DNA of 28,384 nt from an uncultured Chromatiaceae bacterium (GTDB taxonomy: Bacteria > Pseudomonadota > Gammaproteobacteria > Enterobacterales > Alteromonadaceae): the NCBI GenBank assembly GCA_946482615.1, contig CAMLSF010000029.1:1-28384 (forward strand), written 5' to 3'. Position numbers and translations under genes: made by a program. A model generated the notes under the pieces. That model had not been told where the DNA came from, did not search any database, and saw only the letters and a program-made list of their open reading frames with translations. Positions 8,166 through 15,485 of the stretch are shown one piece after another (position 1 is the stretch's first letter; every line of letters begins with the position of its first letter).

Positions 8166-9101
8166 ATGACGACCCCAATGAAAGACTTTATTTATCACAT
8201 AGGCACTGTAGGCACGCCCTGGGGCGAGGCCGAAAAAAAGCAGTGGCTGAGTGAACAACAAATCAAACGTAGTTATCAGGACCAGGTGGTCACCCCGCTG
8301 CAGCAGTTTCTGCCTGATAGTGCTGAACTGCTGAATTACGGCACTCTGGATTACAGCGCTTTTCATTTGCCTGTGTATGAGCTGTTTGCGGTTCGCAGCA
8401 AAAACTGGCAGGCCGATAAACCTATAGTGCTGGTGACTGGTGGTGTGCATGGTTATGAAACCAGTGGTGTACAAGGTGCGCTGAAGTTTATAAAAGAACA
8501 ATTCAGCCATTACAGCTCCAAAGTAAACCTGCTGGTGTTGCCTTGTATCAGCCCCTGGGGTTATGAAACCATCAACCGCTGGAACCCAAAAGCTGTGGAT
8601 CCGAACCGTTCATTTGGTGCAGAAAGTCAGTCGGATGAAGCTAGCCTGGCTATGGCTTTTGTCCGTCAGCACAAGGGGGACCTGTTGGTACATATCGACC
8701 TGCACGAAACCACAGATTCAGATAACAGCGAATTCCGTCCGGCCAAAGCAGCCCGGGATGGCACAGTGAATCACAACTGGAATATTCCGGATGGTTTTTA
8801 TCTGGTCGGCGACACGGATAAACCAGAAGCTGGTTTTCAGCGCTCTATTATCGAAGCAGTACAAAAAGTCACTCACATCGCTGAAGCTGATGAAGATGGC
8901 TGCCTGATCGGTGAAAAACTCGCCCAGTTTGGCGTAGTGAATTACCCCAAACGTGCCTTGGGATTATGCGGCGGCATGACAGATGCCAAATTTGTCACAA
9001 CCACTGAAGTCTATCCGGATAGCCCGAAGGCCAGCCCGGAACAGTGCAATGCAGCTCAGGTGGCGGTGATTTGTGCCGGTGTGGATTACGCTTTAGCGTG
9101 A
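8166..9101 (+). CDS. M14 / succinylglutamate desuccinylase-aspartoacylase-like zinc hydrolase
   Basis: A 311-residue cytoplasmic metalloenzyme. The zinc ligands are visible as HGYE (His95, Glu98) in GGVHGYETSG and a later His in HIDLHETTD (His176 or His180). This arrangement is that of M14 carboxypeptidases and of the AstE/aspartoacylase group. It could remove a C-terminal residue from a peptide or an acyl group from an amino acid; the substrate is not evident. It follows the DsbA-family gene by 27 nt and is followed by a strong bidirectional terminator. Confidence 0.83.
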   Translation: MTTPMKDFIYHIGTVGTPWGEAEKKQWLSEQQIKRSYQDQVVTPLQQFLPDSAELLNYGTLDYSAFHLPVYELFAVRSKNWQADKPIVLVTGGVHGYETSGVQGALKFIKEQFSHYSSKVNLLVLPCISPWGYETINRWNPKAVDPNRSFGAESQSDEASLAMAFVRQHKGDLLVHIDLHETTDSDNSEFRPAKAARDGTVNHNWNIPDGFYLVGDTDKPEAGFQRSIIEAVQKVTHIAEADEDGCLIGEKLAQFGVVNYPKRALGLCGGMTDAKFVTTTEVYPDSPKASPEQCNAAQVAVICAGVDYALA

Positions 9102-9104
9102 TAA

Positions 9105-9140
9105 AGAAAGGGTCAGAGTTTTCACTCTGACCCTCTCATC
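9105..9140. terminator. Bidirectional terminator between convergent genes
   Basis: A 10-bp stem, GGGTCAGAGT with ACTCTGACCC (9110-9119 and 9124-9133, 4-nt loop). On the minus strand it is followed by TTTCTTT; on the plus strand by TCTCATCTT. It lies between the M14-like gene and the siderophore receptor, and can serve both. Confidence 0.88.
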
Positions 9141-9162
9141 TTCAACTGATTAAGGCATTCGA

Positions 9163-11295
9163 TCAAAACGAGTAAGTCGCACCTAAAGTGAAGTTACCTG
9201 GTGTGCCGTAGCCATACTGTTCAAAGAAACCAATCTGGCTGTAGTATTTTTCATCAAACAGGTTGTCGACGTTTAATTGAACAGATAGCTCTTGAGTGAC
9301 TTCATATCGCGCCATCAAACTGACCAGACTGTACGATTCCTGAACTAAACGGAAAGCTCCTGTGCCGTTGTATTGCTGATCTTCCCAGTTAATACCCGCA
9401 CCAATCTCCAGACCATTCACTAAAGCCGCCAGATCATAAGTCGTAAATAGATTCAGTTTTTTCCTTGGATGGTCAGCGTTAACTTCAGTGCCCGCAGCAT
9501 CTTCAGCTTTAAACTGAGAATAACCTGCTGAAATATTCCAGTTATCTGTCAGCCTGCCTATCAGTTCCAGTTCAAAACCCTTGCTTTCTACACCTTGCGC
9601 TGCAACATAGATCATCTCCAACGGATTATCGGGAAATGGCACGCCAGTGCTGACTGCAATGTTATCCTGATCAATCTGAAACACAGCGACAGAAGTCTGT
9701 ACTGCACCGTCCAGGAAGGAGCTCTTCAGGCCCAGTTCGGTATTAATACCTTCCACAGGGTCCAGCATGTTTTTAGATGCATCGCGTGCTTGCTGTGGTT
9801 TAAAGATTTCAGTCTGACTAGCATAGAGATTGTGCTCAGGCGTCAGCTGATACATCAGACCTACATAATGCACCAACACATTGTTATCACCGTAGTTTTC
9901 AGGAGCTGTACTCCAGTTTAAGCCTCGGCGTTCCCAATTTGAGATACGGCCACCGGCAATTAGTTTCAGCTCGTCAGTGATTAAAAAGCGGGTCGCGGCA
10001 TAATAACCTTCTTGCTCCGTTTCAAGATCCACTTGCGCGGCTCCCGTTGCTGAGAATTCTGGTTCAGGATAAGTATTGCCTGTCCACTCGTAGAAATTTC
10101 CTACCGGGATAAAAGTCGAGGTCTGGGCAAAAGTTTCTGTATAGGCCTGCTGATCACTATTCAGCAGCCCCACTACAAACTCATGGCCGCGGCCCAATAA
10201 CTGATAATCCCCTTTGAGCTGAATATCCACACTGTCTTGCTTACTGTAACCAGAACTTTTGTAAGGCCACGGGCTTAAACCAACACCTGTTGTTTTATCC
10301 AATGTGCCATATACATACAGCAACTTGGTGTCTGCAGTATTGTAGTTGTGGTTATAGCTGACTTTACCTTGCCAGCCATTAGCAAAATTGTGCACCAGGT
10401 TGGCAAAAGTATTGGTGTTGCGGGATTGCCAGTAAGTCCAATCCGCCGAAGTTGTCACTGAAGTATCCCAGTTGGTCGCTGTGCCATCGCTAAACCAGGC
10501 AGGCAAGCCACCCCAGGTTGAACCTTTAGGGTCATTATCCTGATAGCTGGTACCAAAACTAACAGAAGTATTATCCGTTAAGTCCGCATCCACTACTCCA
10601 TAAAGTACTGTTTTGTCGTCTTCAGGAATATCCATAAAAGTATCACTGACTTCTTTTTTCGCAACAAAACGCACTCGTAAATCGCCCTGATTATCTAAAC
10701 CAGTCGATACATCTGCTGTAGCAAACTTTTTATTCCAGCGACCCACACCTGCATTAACGTAACCTTTCAGCTCGGCGGAATTGGCATGTTTGCGCACTAA
10801 GTTGATAGAAGCTGAAGGATCACCAGCGCCTGTCAATAAACCCGTAGCACCACGCACTACTTCAATACGTTCATAAATAGCCACGTCCGCTATAGTTTCA
10901 CCTGAGTCCCCGGCCAAAGACCAGGCCAGAGGTACACCATCGATCTGATATTTATCAATATCAAAACCACGGGCACTAAAGGTATTGCGGGTGGTATCCA
11001 GCTGTTTAGCCGACACACCTACTGTCTGGCTAATCACTTCATTAATGCCGCTGAAGCCCTGATCGATAATACGTTGAGACGTAATCACACTGACAGACTG
11101 AGGGGTTTCAAACAATGACAAGCCTAAACCTGTAGCGGTATCAATGTTTTCATTCACAGTGTAGTTGCCTACTACAGTGATTTTTTCAATTTCTTTTTCG
11201 GCTTGCTCTTCTGCGGCCTGAGCAACACCCACCATACAAGCCAATTGTACTGCCACCAGCACTGGCAGCTTTCTGAATTTCTGTTGTAACACCAT
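9163..11295 (-). CDS. TonB-dependent siderophore receptor
   Basis: A 710-residue outer-membrane receptor of the ferric-siderophore class (FhuE/coprogen-like). After a signal peptide (cleavage probably after AQA, about 28) come the plug domain with LFETPQSVSVITSQRI and FSARGFDIDKYQIDGVP, then the barrel, ending in GATYSF. The motifs with 'QSVSVIT' and 'GFD..NYQIDGVP' mark the TIGR01783 siderophore receptor family. The ATG at 11295 was chosen because GGGGGG lies ten bases upstream; the frame opens 18 codons earlier. A candidate Fur box lies about 40 bp upstream, which fits iron-repressed control. Nothing nearby codes for siderophore synthesis, so it may take up siderophores made by other organisms. 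Confidence 0.92.
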   Translation of the reverse strand: MVLQQKFRKLPVLVAVQLACMVGVAQAAEEQAEKEIEKITVVGNYTVNENIDTATGLGLSLFETPQSVSVITSQRIIDQGFSGINEVISQTVGVSAKQLDTTRNTFSARGFDIDKYQIDGVPLAWSLAGDSGETIADVAIYERIEVVRGATGLLTGAGDPSASINLVRKHANSAELKGYVNAGVGRWNKKFATADVSTGLDNQGDLRVRFVAKKEVSDTFMDIPEDDKTVLYGVVDADLTDNTSVSFGTSYQDNDPKGSTWGGLPAWFSDGTATNWDTSVTTSADWTYWQSRNTNTFANLVHNFANGWQGKVSYNHNYNTADTKLLYVYGTLDKTTGVGLSPWPYKSSGYSKQDSVDIQLKGDYQLLGRGHEFVVGLLNSDQQAYTETFAQTSTFIPVGNFYEWTGNTYPEPEFSATGAAQVDLETEQEGYYAATRFLITDELKLIAGGRISNWERRGLNWSTAPENYGDNNVLVHYVGLMYQLTPEHNLYASQTEIFKPQQARDASKNMLDPVEGINTELGLKSSFLDGAVQTSVAVFQIDQDNIAVSTGVPFPDNPLEMIYVAAQGVESKGFELELIGRLTDNWNISAGYSQFKAEDAAGTEVNADHPRKKLNLFTTYDLAALVNGLEIGAGINWEDQQYNGTGAFRLVQESYSLVSLMARYEVTQELSVQLNVDNLFDEKYYSQIGFFEQYGYGTPGNFTLGATYSF

Positions 11296-11333
11296 GATTA
11301 CCCCCCAATAAAATTGAGCGAATAATACACTAA

Positions 11334-11348
11334 TACGAATTGTTATCA
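11334..11348 (-). promoter_or_regulatory. Candidate Fur box upstream of the siderophore receptor
   Basis: On the minus strand the sequence TGATAACAATTCGTA fits the 7-1-7 Fur pattern (TGATAAT-N-ATTATCA) with a good left half (6 of 7) and a poor right half (4 of 7). Location just upstream of the receptor start is right for iron control. Confidence 0.4.
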
Positions 11349-11448
11349 ACTAGATTTAGATAAAGAACGGCGCGAACAACCCATGCGATGTAAGTGGTTT
11401 CAAATTTATAACTGACTGATAACAAAACAGCTGTGTTTCACAACGAAA

Positions 11449-11790
11449 TCACTGGTCTCTGGTCAGCACTTCCAATAGCTCTATCTCAAAAATCAGATTC
11501 GAGTGTGGCGGGATCATGCTGCCAATCTGGCGCTCGCCATAAGCTAAATGAGCCGGTACCCACAACTTACGTGTGCCGCCCACTTTCATCCCCTTCAGGC
11601 CTAAAATCCAGCCCTGGATCACACGATTGTTACTTAAAATGCACTGAAAAGCTTCGCCTCTTTTATAAGAGGAATCAAACTCTGTACCATCTTCCAGCCA
11701 GCCCCGATAATGCGCTGTGATTAAAGCTCCGCGCTCAGCTGCTTTGCCTTCCCCCATCACTAAATCTTCAATTTTTAATTCGTCAGTCAT
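11449..11790 (-). CDS. FKBP-type peptidyl-prolyl cis-trans isomerase
   Basis: A 113-residue, cytoplasmic single-domain FKBP. It contains HYRGWLEDGTEFDSSY, the Trp-bearing pocket RVIQGWILGLKGMKVGGTRKL, and YGERQIGSMIPPHSNLIFEIELLE, all FKBP hallmarks. It speeds proline isomerisation during folding. The ATG at 11790 (AGGTGA upstream) is chosen over one six codons earlier. It is divergent from the binding-protein gene at 11917, and is transcribed separately from the siderophore receptor (153-nt gap). Confidence 0.92.
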   Translation of the reverse strand: MTDELKIEDLVMGEGKAAERGALITAHYRGWLEDGTEFDSSYKRGEAFQCILSNNRVIQGWILGLKGMKVGGTRKLWVPAHLAYGERQIGSMIPPHSNLIFEIELLEVLTRDQ

Positions 11791-11916
11791 CACTTCACCT
11801 AACCTCAATTTTGCCGCTGATTATAATCGGTGAAATAACATCAGCAGAAGACAGCAAGCTAACCTTGTAGCTGAAATGTTCTATAGTTTCTAAATCAACG
11901 CCACGGAGTGCATACA

Positions 11917-12795
11917 ATGTCTGTGATGACGAACCGGTTTTATCTTCTGCTCGCCAGCGTTTTTTTCACACTTTTCCCTCTTTACTGCAGTGCCATACAA
12001 CAACAAGTGATCTATTCGTGGCCTATGTCTATGCTGGGAGATGCCCGTGGCAGCTATCCTATTGCCTTGTTGCATCTGGCAATAGAAAAGTCCGGGACTG
12101 AGTATCAACTGGTGCCAAGCGGACAAGTGATGTCACAACACAGAACCTTACGCCAGTTGGGGTCTAACAGTGGTCTGGATGTAGTCTGGACTATGACCTC
12201 ACCGGAACGGGAAAAAGAGTTGCGGCCCATAAGAGTACCAATAGACAGAGGATTAATTGGCTGGCGTTTATTGCTTATTCATAACGATAACGAACAAAAG
12301 ATTCAGCAACTGGATGAAAAACAATTAAAAACCAGCCCGTCTATTCAGGGAAGTGACTGGCCGGATTACCCTATTTTAAAAGCCAATCATTTCAGAGTGT
12401 TAGGCAGCGGCGATTTTGACGCTATGTTTAAAATGCTGCAGGCAAAACGTATTGATTATTTCCCACGCTCAGTCACAGAAATCTGGCCTGAACTACAACA
12501 AAAAGCCGGTATGTCGCTGAGCGTTGCGCCCAAATGGGTTTTACATTACCCGGCCGCTCTGTATTTTTTTGTACAAAAAGACAATATCGAACTGGCCAAT
12601 GCCATAGAGATTGGGCTGTTACGGGCTATTGAAGATGGCAGTATGCAACAGTTGTTTTTACAACATTTCAGCAGTGCCATACAGCAGGCCGAGTTAAAAT
12701 CCAGAACTGTGATTGAACTAAAAAACCCTATACTGCCAGCCGAAACACCTCTGCAAAACAAAGCCCTGTGGTTTGATCCCCAGCTGGGGTACTGA
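11917..12795 (+). CDS. Periplasmic substrate-binding-like protein (PBP type 2 fold)
   Basis: A 292-residue protein with a Sec signal peptide (hydrophobic 9-25, cleavage near YCSA). The mature part resembles extracellular solute-binding domains of the amino-acid ABC type: two lobes, with a C-terminal section FFVQKDNIELANAIEIGLLRAIEDGSM that is common in this fold. No permease or ATPase gene is beside it, so it may be a stand-alone sensor or scavenger rather than a transporter part. The ATG at 11917 has GGAG eight bases upstream; a GTG nine bases earlier (11908) is also in frame. Its stop is 2 nt from the stop of the antiterminator gene, which it meets head-on. Confidence 0.8.
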   Translation: MSVMTNRFYLLLASVFFTLFPLYCSAIQQQVIYSWPMSMLGDARGSYPIALLHLAIEKSGTEYQLVPSGQVMSQHRTLRQLGSNSGLDVVWTMTSPEREKELRPIRVPIDRGLIGWRLLLIHNDNEQKIQQLDEKQLKTSPSIQGSDWPDYPILKANHFRVLGSGDFDAMFKMLQAKRIDYFPRSVTEIWPELQQKAGMSLSVAPKWVLHYPAALYFFVQKDNIELANAIEIGLLRAIEDGSMQQLFLQHFSSAIQQAELKSRTVIELKNPILPAETPLQNKALWFDPQLGY

Positions 12796-12797
12796 CA

Positions 12798-14078
12798 CTA
12801 GGCTTTAACAGCTACCAAAGCCTTTACGACAGCTGCAGCAACATCGGCAATACGGCATTGTTGCTTCATGGCGCTTTGCTGTAACTGACGGTAAGCTTGC
12901 TCTTCCGTCATATTCTTATACTGCATTAACAATAACTTAGCCCTGTCTATCAGCTTTTGTTCGCTGACAGCACGACGGGCATCCGCCAATTCAGTTTGCA
13001 TCTGACGGATATGTTGCGCCTGTTCAGACAACAACTGGTAAAAAGAGCGGCCCGGCGCCTGCACTGCTTGTTCAGTGCCAGAGTGTGGCAATACCGAAGC
13101 ACCGTATAAACCCGGCATTCCGGGGTCTATCAGTAAGGTTAAACCCGGGCTGGCTGGCCGCTCTGTCAGTTCTGCCAGTTTGGAATGATGCTGCTGTAGT
13201 TGGTGCTGTGCAGCTTCTACTGTCTCAGCAGTTAATCGCTGCAATTGAGCCGTCAGTTCCGCCTGCAATCTATGCATAGCGTCCATACGTTCAGTTGCAA
13301 ATTGATACCAAAGGTCACTGACGGCAGGCACAGGAGCAGCAGTACCTGCTAACTGCTGGATCATAGTGCGTAACTGACACAATTGTTTAGCAGCAGCGGC
13401 CTGCTCCAACTGGTGCCACAGCTGTTGCTGAGGTTCTGTGGCAAACTCCAGAAACACAGCAGCACCATGCTGCTGGGCCTGTTGCAGCAATAACAAACGT
13501 TCAGCCAGTTCAGTACTTAACTGCCCCGAAGCGAATCCCATAGCCCCCCAGGCTCGCTCCTGCCCTGCATATTCTTTGCTTTGCAATAAGTTAAACAAAG
13601 CCACCAGCAAGCGGGTTATAGCCGCATCACCGGCTAAATCTGCCGACTCCAGTATCACAGCCAGCCAGGCTGCTATTAATCTGCTGTAGGCTTCGGTCGA
13701 CTGCAACGCCGTGCACTGCTGCTTTCCCACCTGGTCGCGTAATTCAGCCAGATGATCCATGCCCTGCAATGCCAAACAAACACCGCTTAACAAACGACTG
13801 CTGTGATAAGACTCACTGGCCTGCAGATACTGAGTAGTTAACTGGCTGCGCAATTGTTGTTCTGCTTTTGTACTTTGTACTAACTGCTGCTGACGCTGCT
13901 GCACAAAAACCTCGCAGCCGGAGGCCAGAAAAATATTGCTGATACCACGCTCACGCTGCAACTGATGCACCAACTCACTAATGCTGGTCACCAGCAAAGA
14001 ATTGACCGAAAGCTGTTGCAACGCTCTGATCTCGGCCTGTTTAGCGGCCAGCAGAAACTGAGCTGTCGGATGATTCAT
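12798..14078 (-). CDS. nasR: Nitrate/nitrite-responsive NIT-ANTAR antiterminator, NasR-like
   Basis: A 426-residue cytoplasmic regulator. The N-terminal two thirds (about 20-250) is a helical NIT sensor domain with LQRERGISNIFLASG, the motif that accompanies nitrate/nitrite binding in NasR. After a helical linker, the C-terminal 75 residues (352-426) form an ANTAR domain with EQKLIDRAKLLLMQ and AYRQLQQSAMKQQCRIADVAAAVV. ANTAR proteins bind paired hexaloop hairpins in leader RNA and prevent termination. Such hairpins are found in front of both nitrite units here (14436-14535 and 22491-22526), so these are its likely targets. ATG 14078 is chosen over a TTG 13 codons upstream. Confidence 0.9.
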   Translation of the reverse strand: MNHPTAQFLLAAKQAEIRALQQLSVNSLLVTSISELVHQLQRERGISNIFLASGCEVFVQQRQQQLVQSTKAEQQLRSQLTTQYLQASESYHSSRLLSGVCLALQGMDHLAELRDQVGKQQCTALQSTEAYSRLIAAWLAVILESADLAGDAAITRLLVALFNLLQSKEYAGQERAWGAMGFASGQLSTELAERLLLLQQAQQHGAAVFLEFATEPQQQLWHQLEQAAAAKQLCQLRTMIQQLAGTAAPVPAVSDLWYQFATERMDAMHRLQAELTAQLQRLTAETVEAAQHQLQQHHSKLAELTERPASPGLTLLIDPGMPGLYGASVLPHSGTEQAVQAPGRSFYQLLSEQAQHIRQMQTELADARRAVSEQKLIDRAKLLLMQYKNMTEEQAYRQLQQSAMKQQCRIADVAAAVVKALVAVKA

Positions 14079-14328
14079 AGGCTGTCCCGGGTTGCTGATA
14101 TCCCCAGACTCTAGCAATGCTTATTCCACGCCTTTCATAACAGCTGGCAGACCGCATCAATGCTGTATTGCCAGCACAACACCACCTGGTTGTCTTGTAG
14201 CTCAACAAACCCAAACGCCCCTTAACAGTGCAGAAAATGCACAACAATGGCACTTTGCACTGATTGCCACTCAAAAGACAAACTATGAAAACCAAGTAAA
14301 ATCAATGCATTGGTATAAAAACATCCAC

Positions 14329-14344
14329 TGGCATTAAAGTTGCT
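14329..14344 (+). promoter_or_regulatory. Sigma-54 promoter of the FNT-kinase operon
   Basis: The sequence TGGCATTAAAGTTGCT matches the -24/-12 consensus (TGGCAC-N5-TTGCW) with GG and GC separated by exactly ten bases. Start of transcription would be near 14355. GCAC/GTGC half-sites occur 70-100 bp upstream (about 14228-14262) and could be NtrC sites, but none is a clean palindrome. Sigma-54 plus NtrC is the standard nitrogen-limitation control. Confidence 0.7.
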
Positions 14345-14404
14345 CAGGTAAAACGGCAGAGGTGGTTAGCACCTCCCAACATACCTTACCCTAAGTAATT
14401 GGAA

Positions 14405-14512
14405 TTGCAGCGCGACGACAAGTGCGTGAGACCCCAGGAGCATAGTAGTCCTATCTGACTGGGGCGAGAGCGCGCAGTCAACAAAGCTGCAGCTTCAAGT
14501 ACGACAGGTAAA
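14405..14512 (+). other. Segment resembling group II intron domain I
   Basis: The stretch contains, in order, CCCCAGGAGC, a short stem (ATAG-loop-CTAT), CTGACTGGGG, then CAGTCAACAAAG, GCAGCTTCAAGT and ACGACAGGTA. From memory, the bacterial group II intron domain I consensus has the same blocks in the same order (CCCCAGGAGC, stem, GTGACTGGGGTGAG, CAGCCAAC, CAGCTTGAAG, ATGACGGGTA), with a variable inner stem that stays paired. No reverse transcriptase or domain V is visible, so at most this is a fragment, located within the leader of the FNT operon. Confidence 0.5.
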
Positions 14513-14525
14513 CATATTTCAGGAC

Positions 14526-14580
14526 AAAGGCGTCCCGAGATCTTCTGGCAACAGAATGATCCGGACGCCTTTTTTGTTTT
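14526..14580 (+). terminator. Leader attenuator terminator of the FNT operon
   Basis: AAAGGCGTCC (14526-14535) pairs with GGACGCCTTT (14563-14572), with inner GATC/GATC and TTCTG-GCAA-CAGAA stems, then TTTTTTGTTTT. It is followed by the FNT gene 50 nt later with no other promoter visible, so it must be overcome for expression. Confidence 0.9.
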
Positions 14581-14630
14581 CTAAAAACAATGCCTGAAAA
14601 ATCAATAGCAACAACAGGAAGAGGTGACCT

Positions 14631-15485
14631 ATGGCTTATTTAGTTCCAGCCGAATTTGTGACCAAAATGGTCGACGCCGGCGAATCCAAAATTTTTATGT
14701 CCACCCGCGACACGCTGATCCGCTCTTATATGGCGGGGGCTATTCTGGCTTTGGCAGCTGTATTTGCCGTCACGGTTGCAGTCCAGACCGGCTCGTTTTT
14801 AGTCGGCTCTATGCTGTTTCCGGTCGGTTTTATTATGTTGTACCTGATGGGGTTTGACTTACTGACAGGGGTTTTTGTATTAACTCCGCTGGCCCTGCTC
14901 GACCGCCGCCCAGGTGTGACAGTGCAAGGTGTATTACGCAACTGGGGACTGGTGTTTACCGGTAACTTCCTTGGAGCTTTAACAGTCGCCGCCATGATGG
15001 CTTTTGTGCTGACTATGGGGTTTCATACCGAAGCAGGGCCTGTAGGTACAAAACTGGCTGGTGTAGGAGAAGCCCGGACTTTAGGTTATGCCGAACATGG
15101 TATGGCAGGCTGGATGACGATATTCCTGCGGGGCATGTTGTGTAACTGGATGGTATCTATGGGTGTGGTCGGCGCTATGATTTCTACTCATGTCAGCGGC
15201 AAAGTACTGGCGATGTGGATGCCCATTATGTTGTTCTTTTTTATGGGGTTTGAGCACTCAGTGGTCAATATGTTCCTGTTCCCTTTTGCCATGATGATGG
15301 GCGGTGATTTCTCTGTGATGGATTACCTGATCTGGAACGAAATCCCAACAGCTTTAGGTAATCTGGTGGGTGGTTTAGCCTTTACCGGTTTAACTTTGTA
15401 CAGCACTCACTATAAAACGGCGCCAAAACGTCAATTGGCTTCCAAAGCGGCGGAAAGCCCGGCAGCAACTCTGGCCAAAGCCTGA
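14631..15485 (+). CDS. nirC: Formate/nitrite transporter family (FNT) channel, nitrite transporter
   Basis: A 284-residue inner-membrane protein with six hydrophobic segments and FNT-family features: the N-terminal MVDAGESKIFMSTRDTLIRSYMAGAILALAAVF, a GFDLLTGVFVL region in TM2b, GNFLGALTVA, an LRGMLCNWMVSMGVV region (broken helix 5), and GFEHSVVNMF with the conserved His of the central pore. NirC-type members pass nitrite into the cytoplasm. Context agrees: an ANTAR regulator upstream, nirBD nearby. The ATG has AGAGG seven bases upstream. Its TGA overlaps the ATG of the next gene by one base (TGATG), so translation of the two is coupled. Confidence 0.92.
   Translation: MAYLVPAEFVTKMVDAGESKIFMSTRDTLIRSYMAGAILALAAVFAVTVAVQTGSFLVGSMLFPVGFIMLYLMGFDLLTGVFVLTPLALLDRRPGVTVQGVLRNWGLVFTGNFLGALTVAAMMAFVLTMGFHTEAGPVGTKLAGVGEARTLGYAEHGMAGWMTIFLRGMLCNWMVSMGVVGAMISTHVSGKVLAMWMPIMLFFFMGFEHSVVNMFLFPFAMMMGGDFSVMDYLIWNEIPTALGNLVGGLAFTGLTLYSTHYKTAPKRQLASKAAESPAATLAKA

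Larger units (their letters stand above)
14355..14630 (+). promoter_or_regulatory. FNT operon leader RNA with ANTAR hexaloop antitermination element
   Basis: The leader of about 275 nt holds, in order: a 6-bp hairpin (GAGGTG/CACCTC, 14359-14375); a structured region (14407-14476) with GCGCG/CGCGC around CCCCAG/CTGGGG; and a terminator (14526-14580). A small hairpin at 14522-14535, GGAC-AAAGGC-GTCC, has a hexaloop with A first and G fourth, the ANTAR signature. Its stem and loop use AAAGGCGTCC, which is the 5' arm of the terminator, so the two are mutually exclusive. A possible first hexaloop, ATAGTA (14442-14447), closed by AGGAGC/GTCCT with one bulged A, lies inside the structured region. 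Confidence 0.7.

Noticed and set aside
14359..14375. GAGGTG/CACCTC hairpin as the first ANTAR hexaloop
   Set aside because: The loop is five bases (GTTAG) and lacks the A1/G4 pattern.
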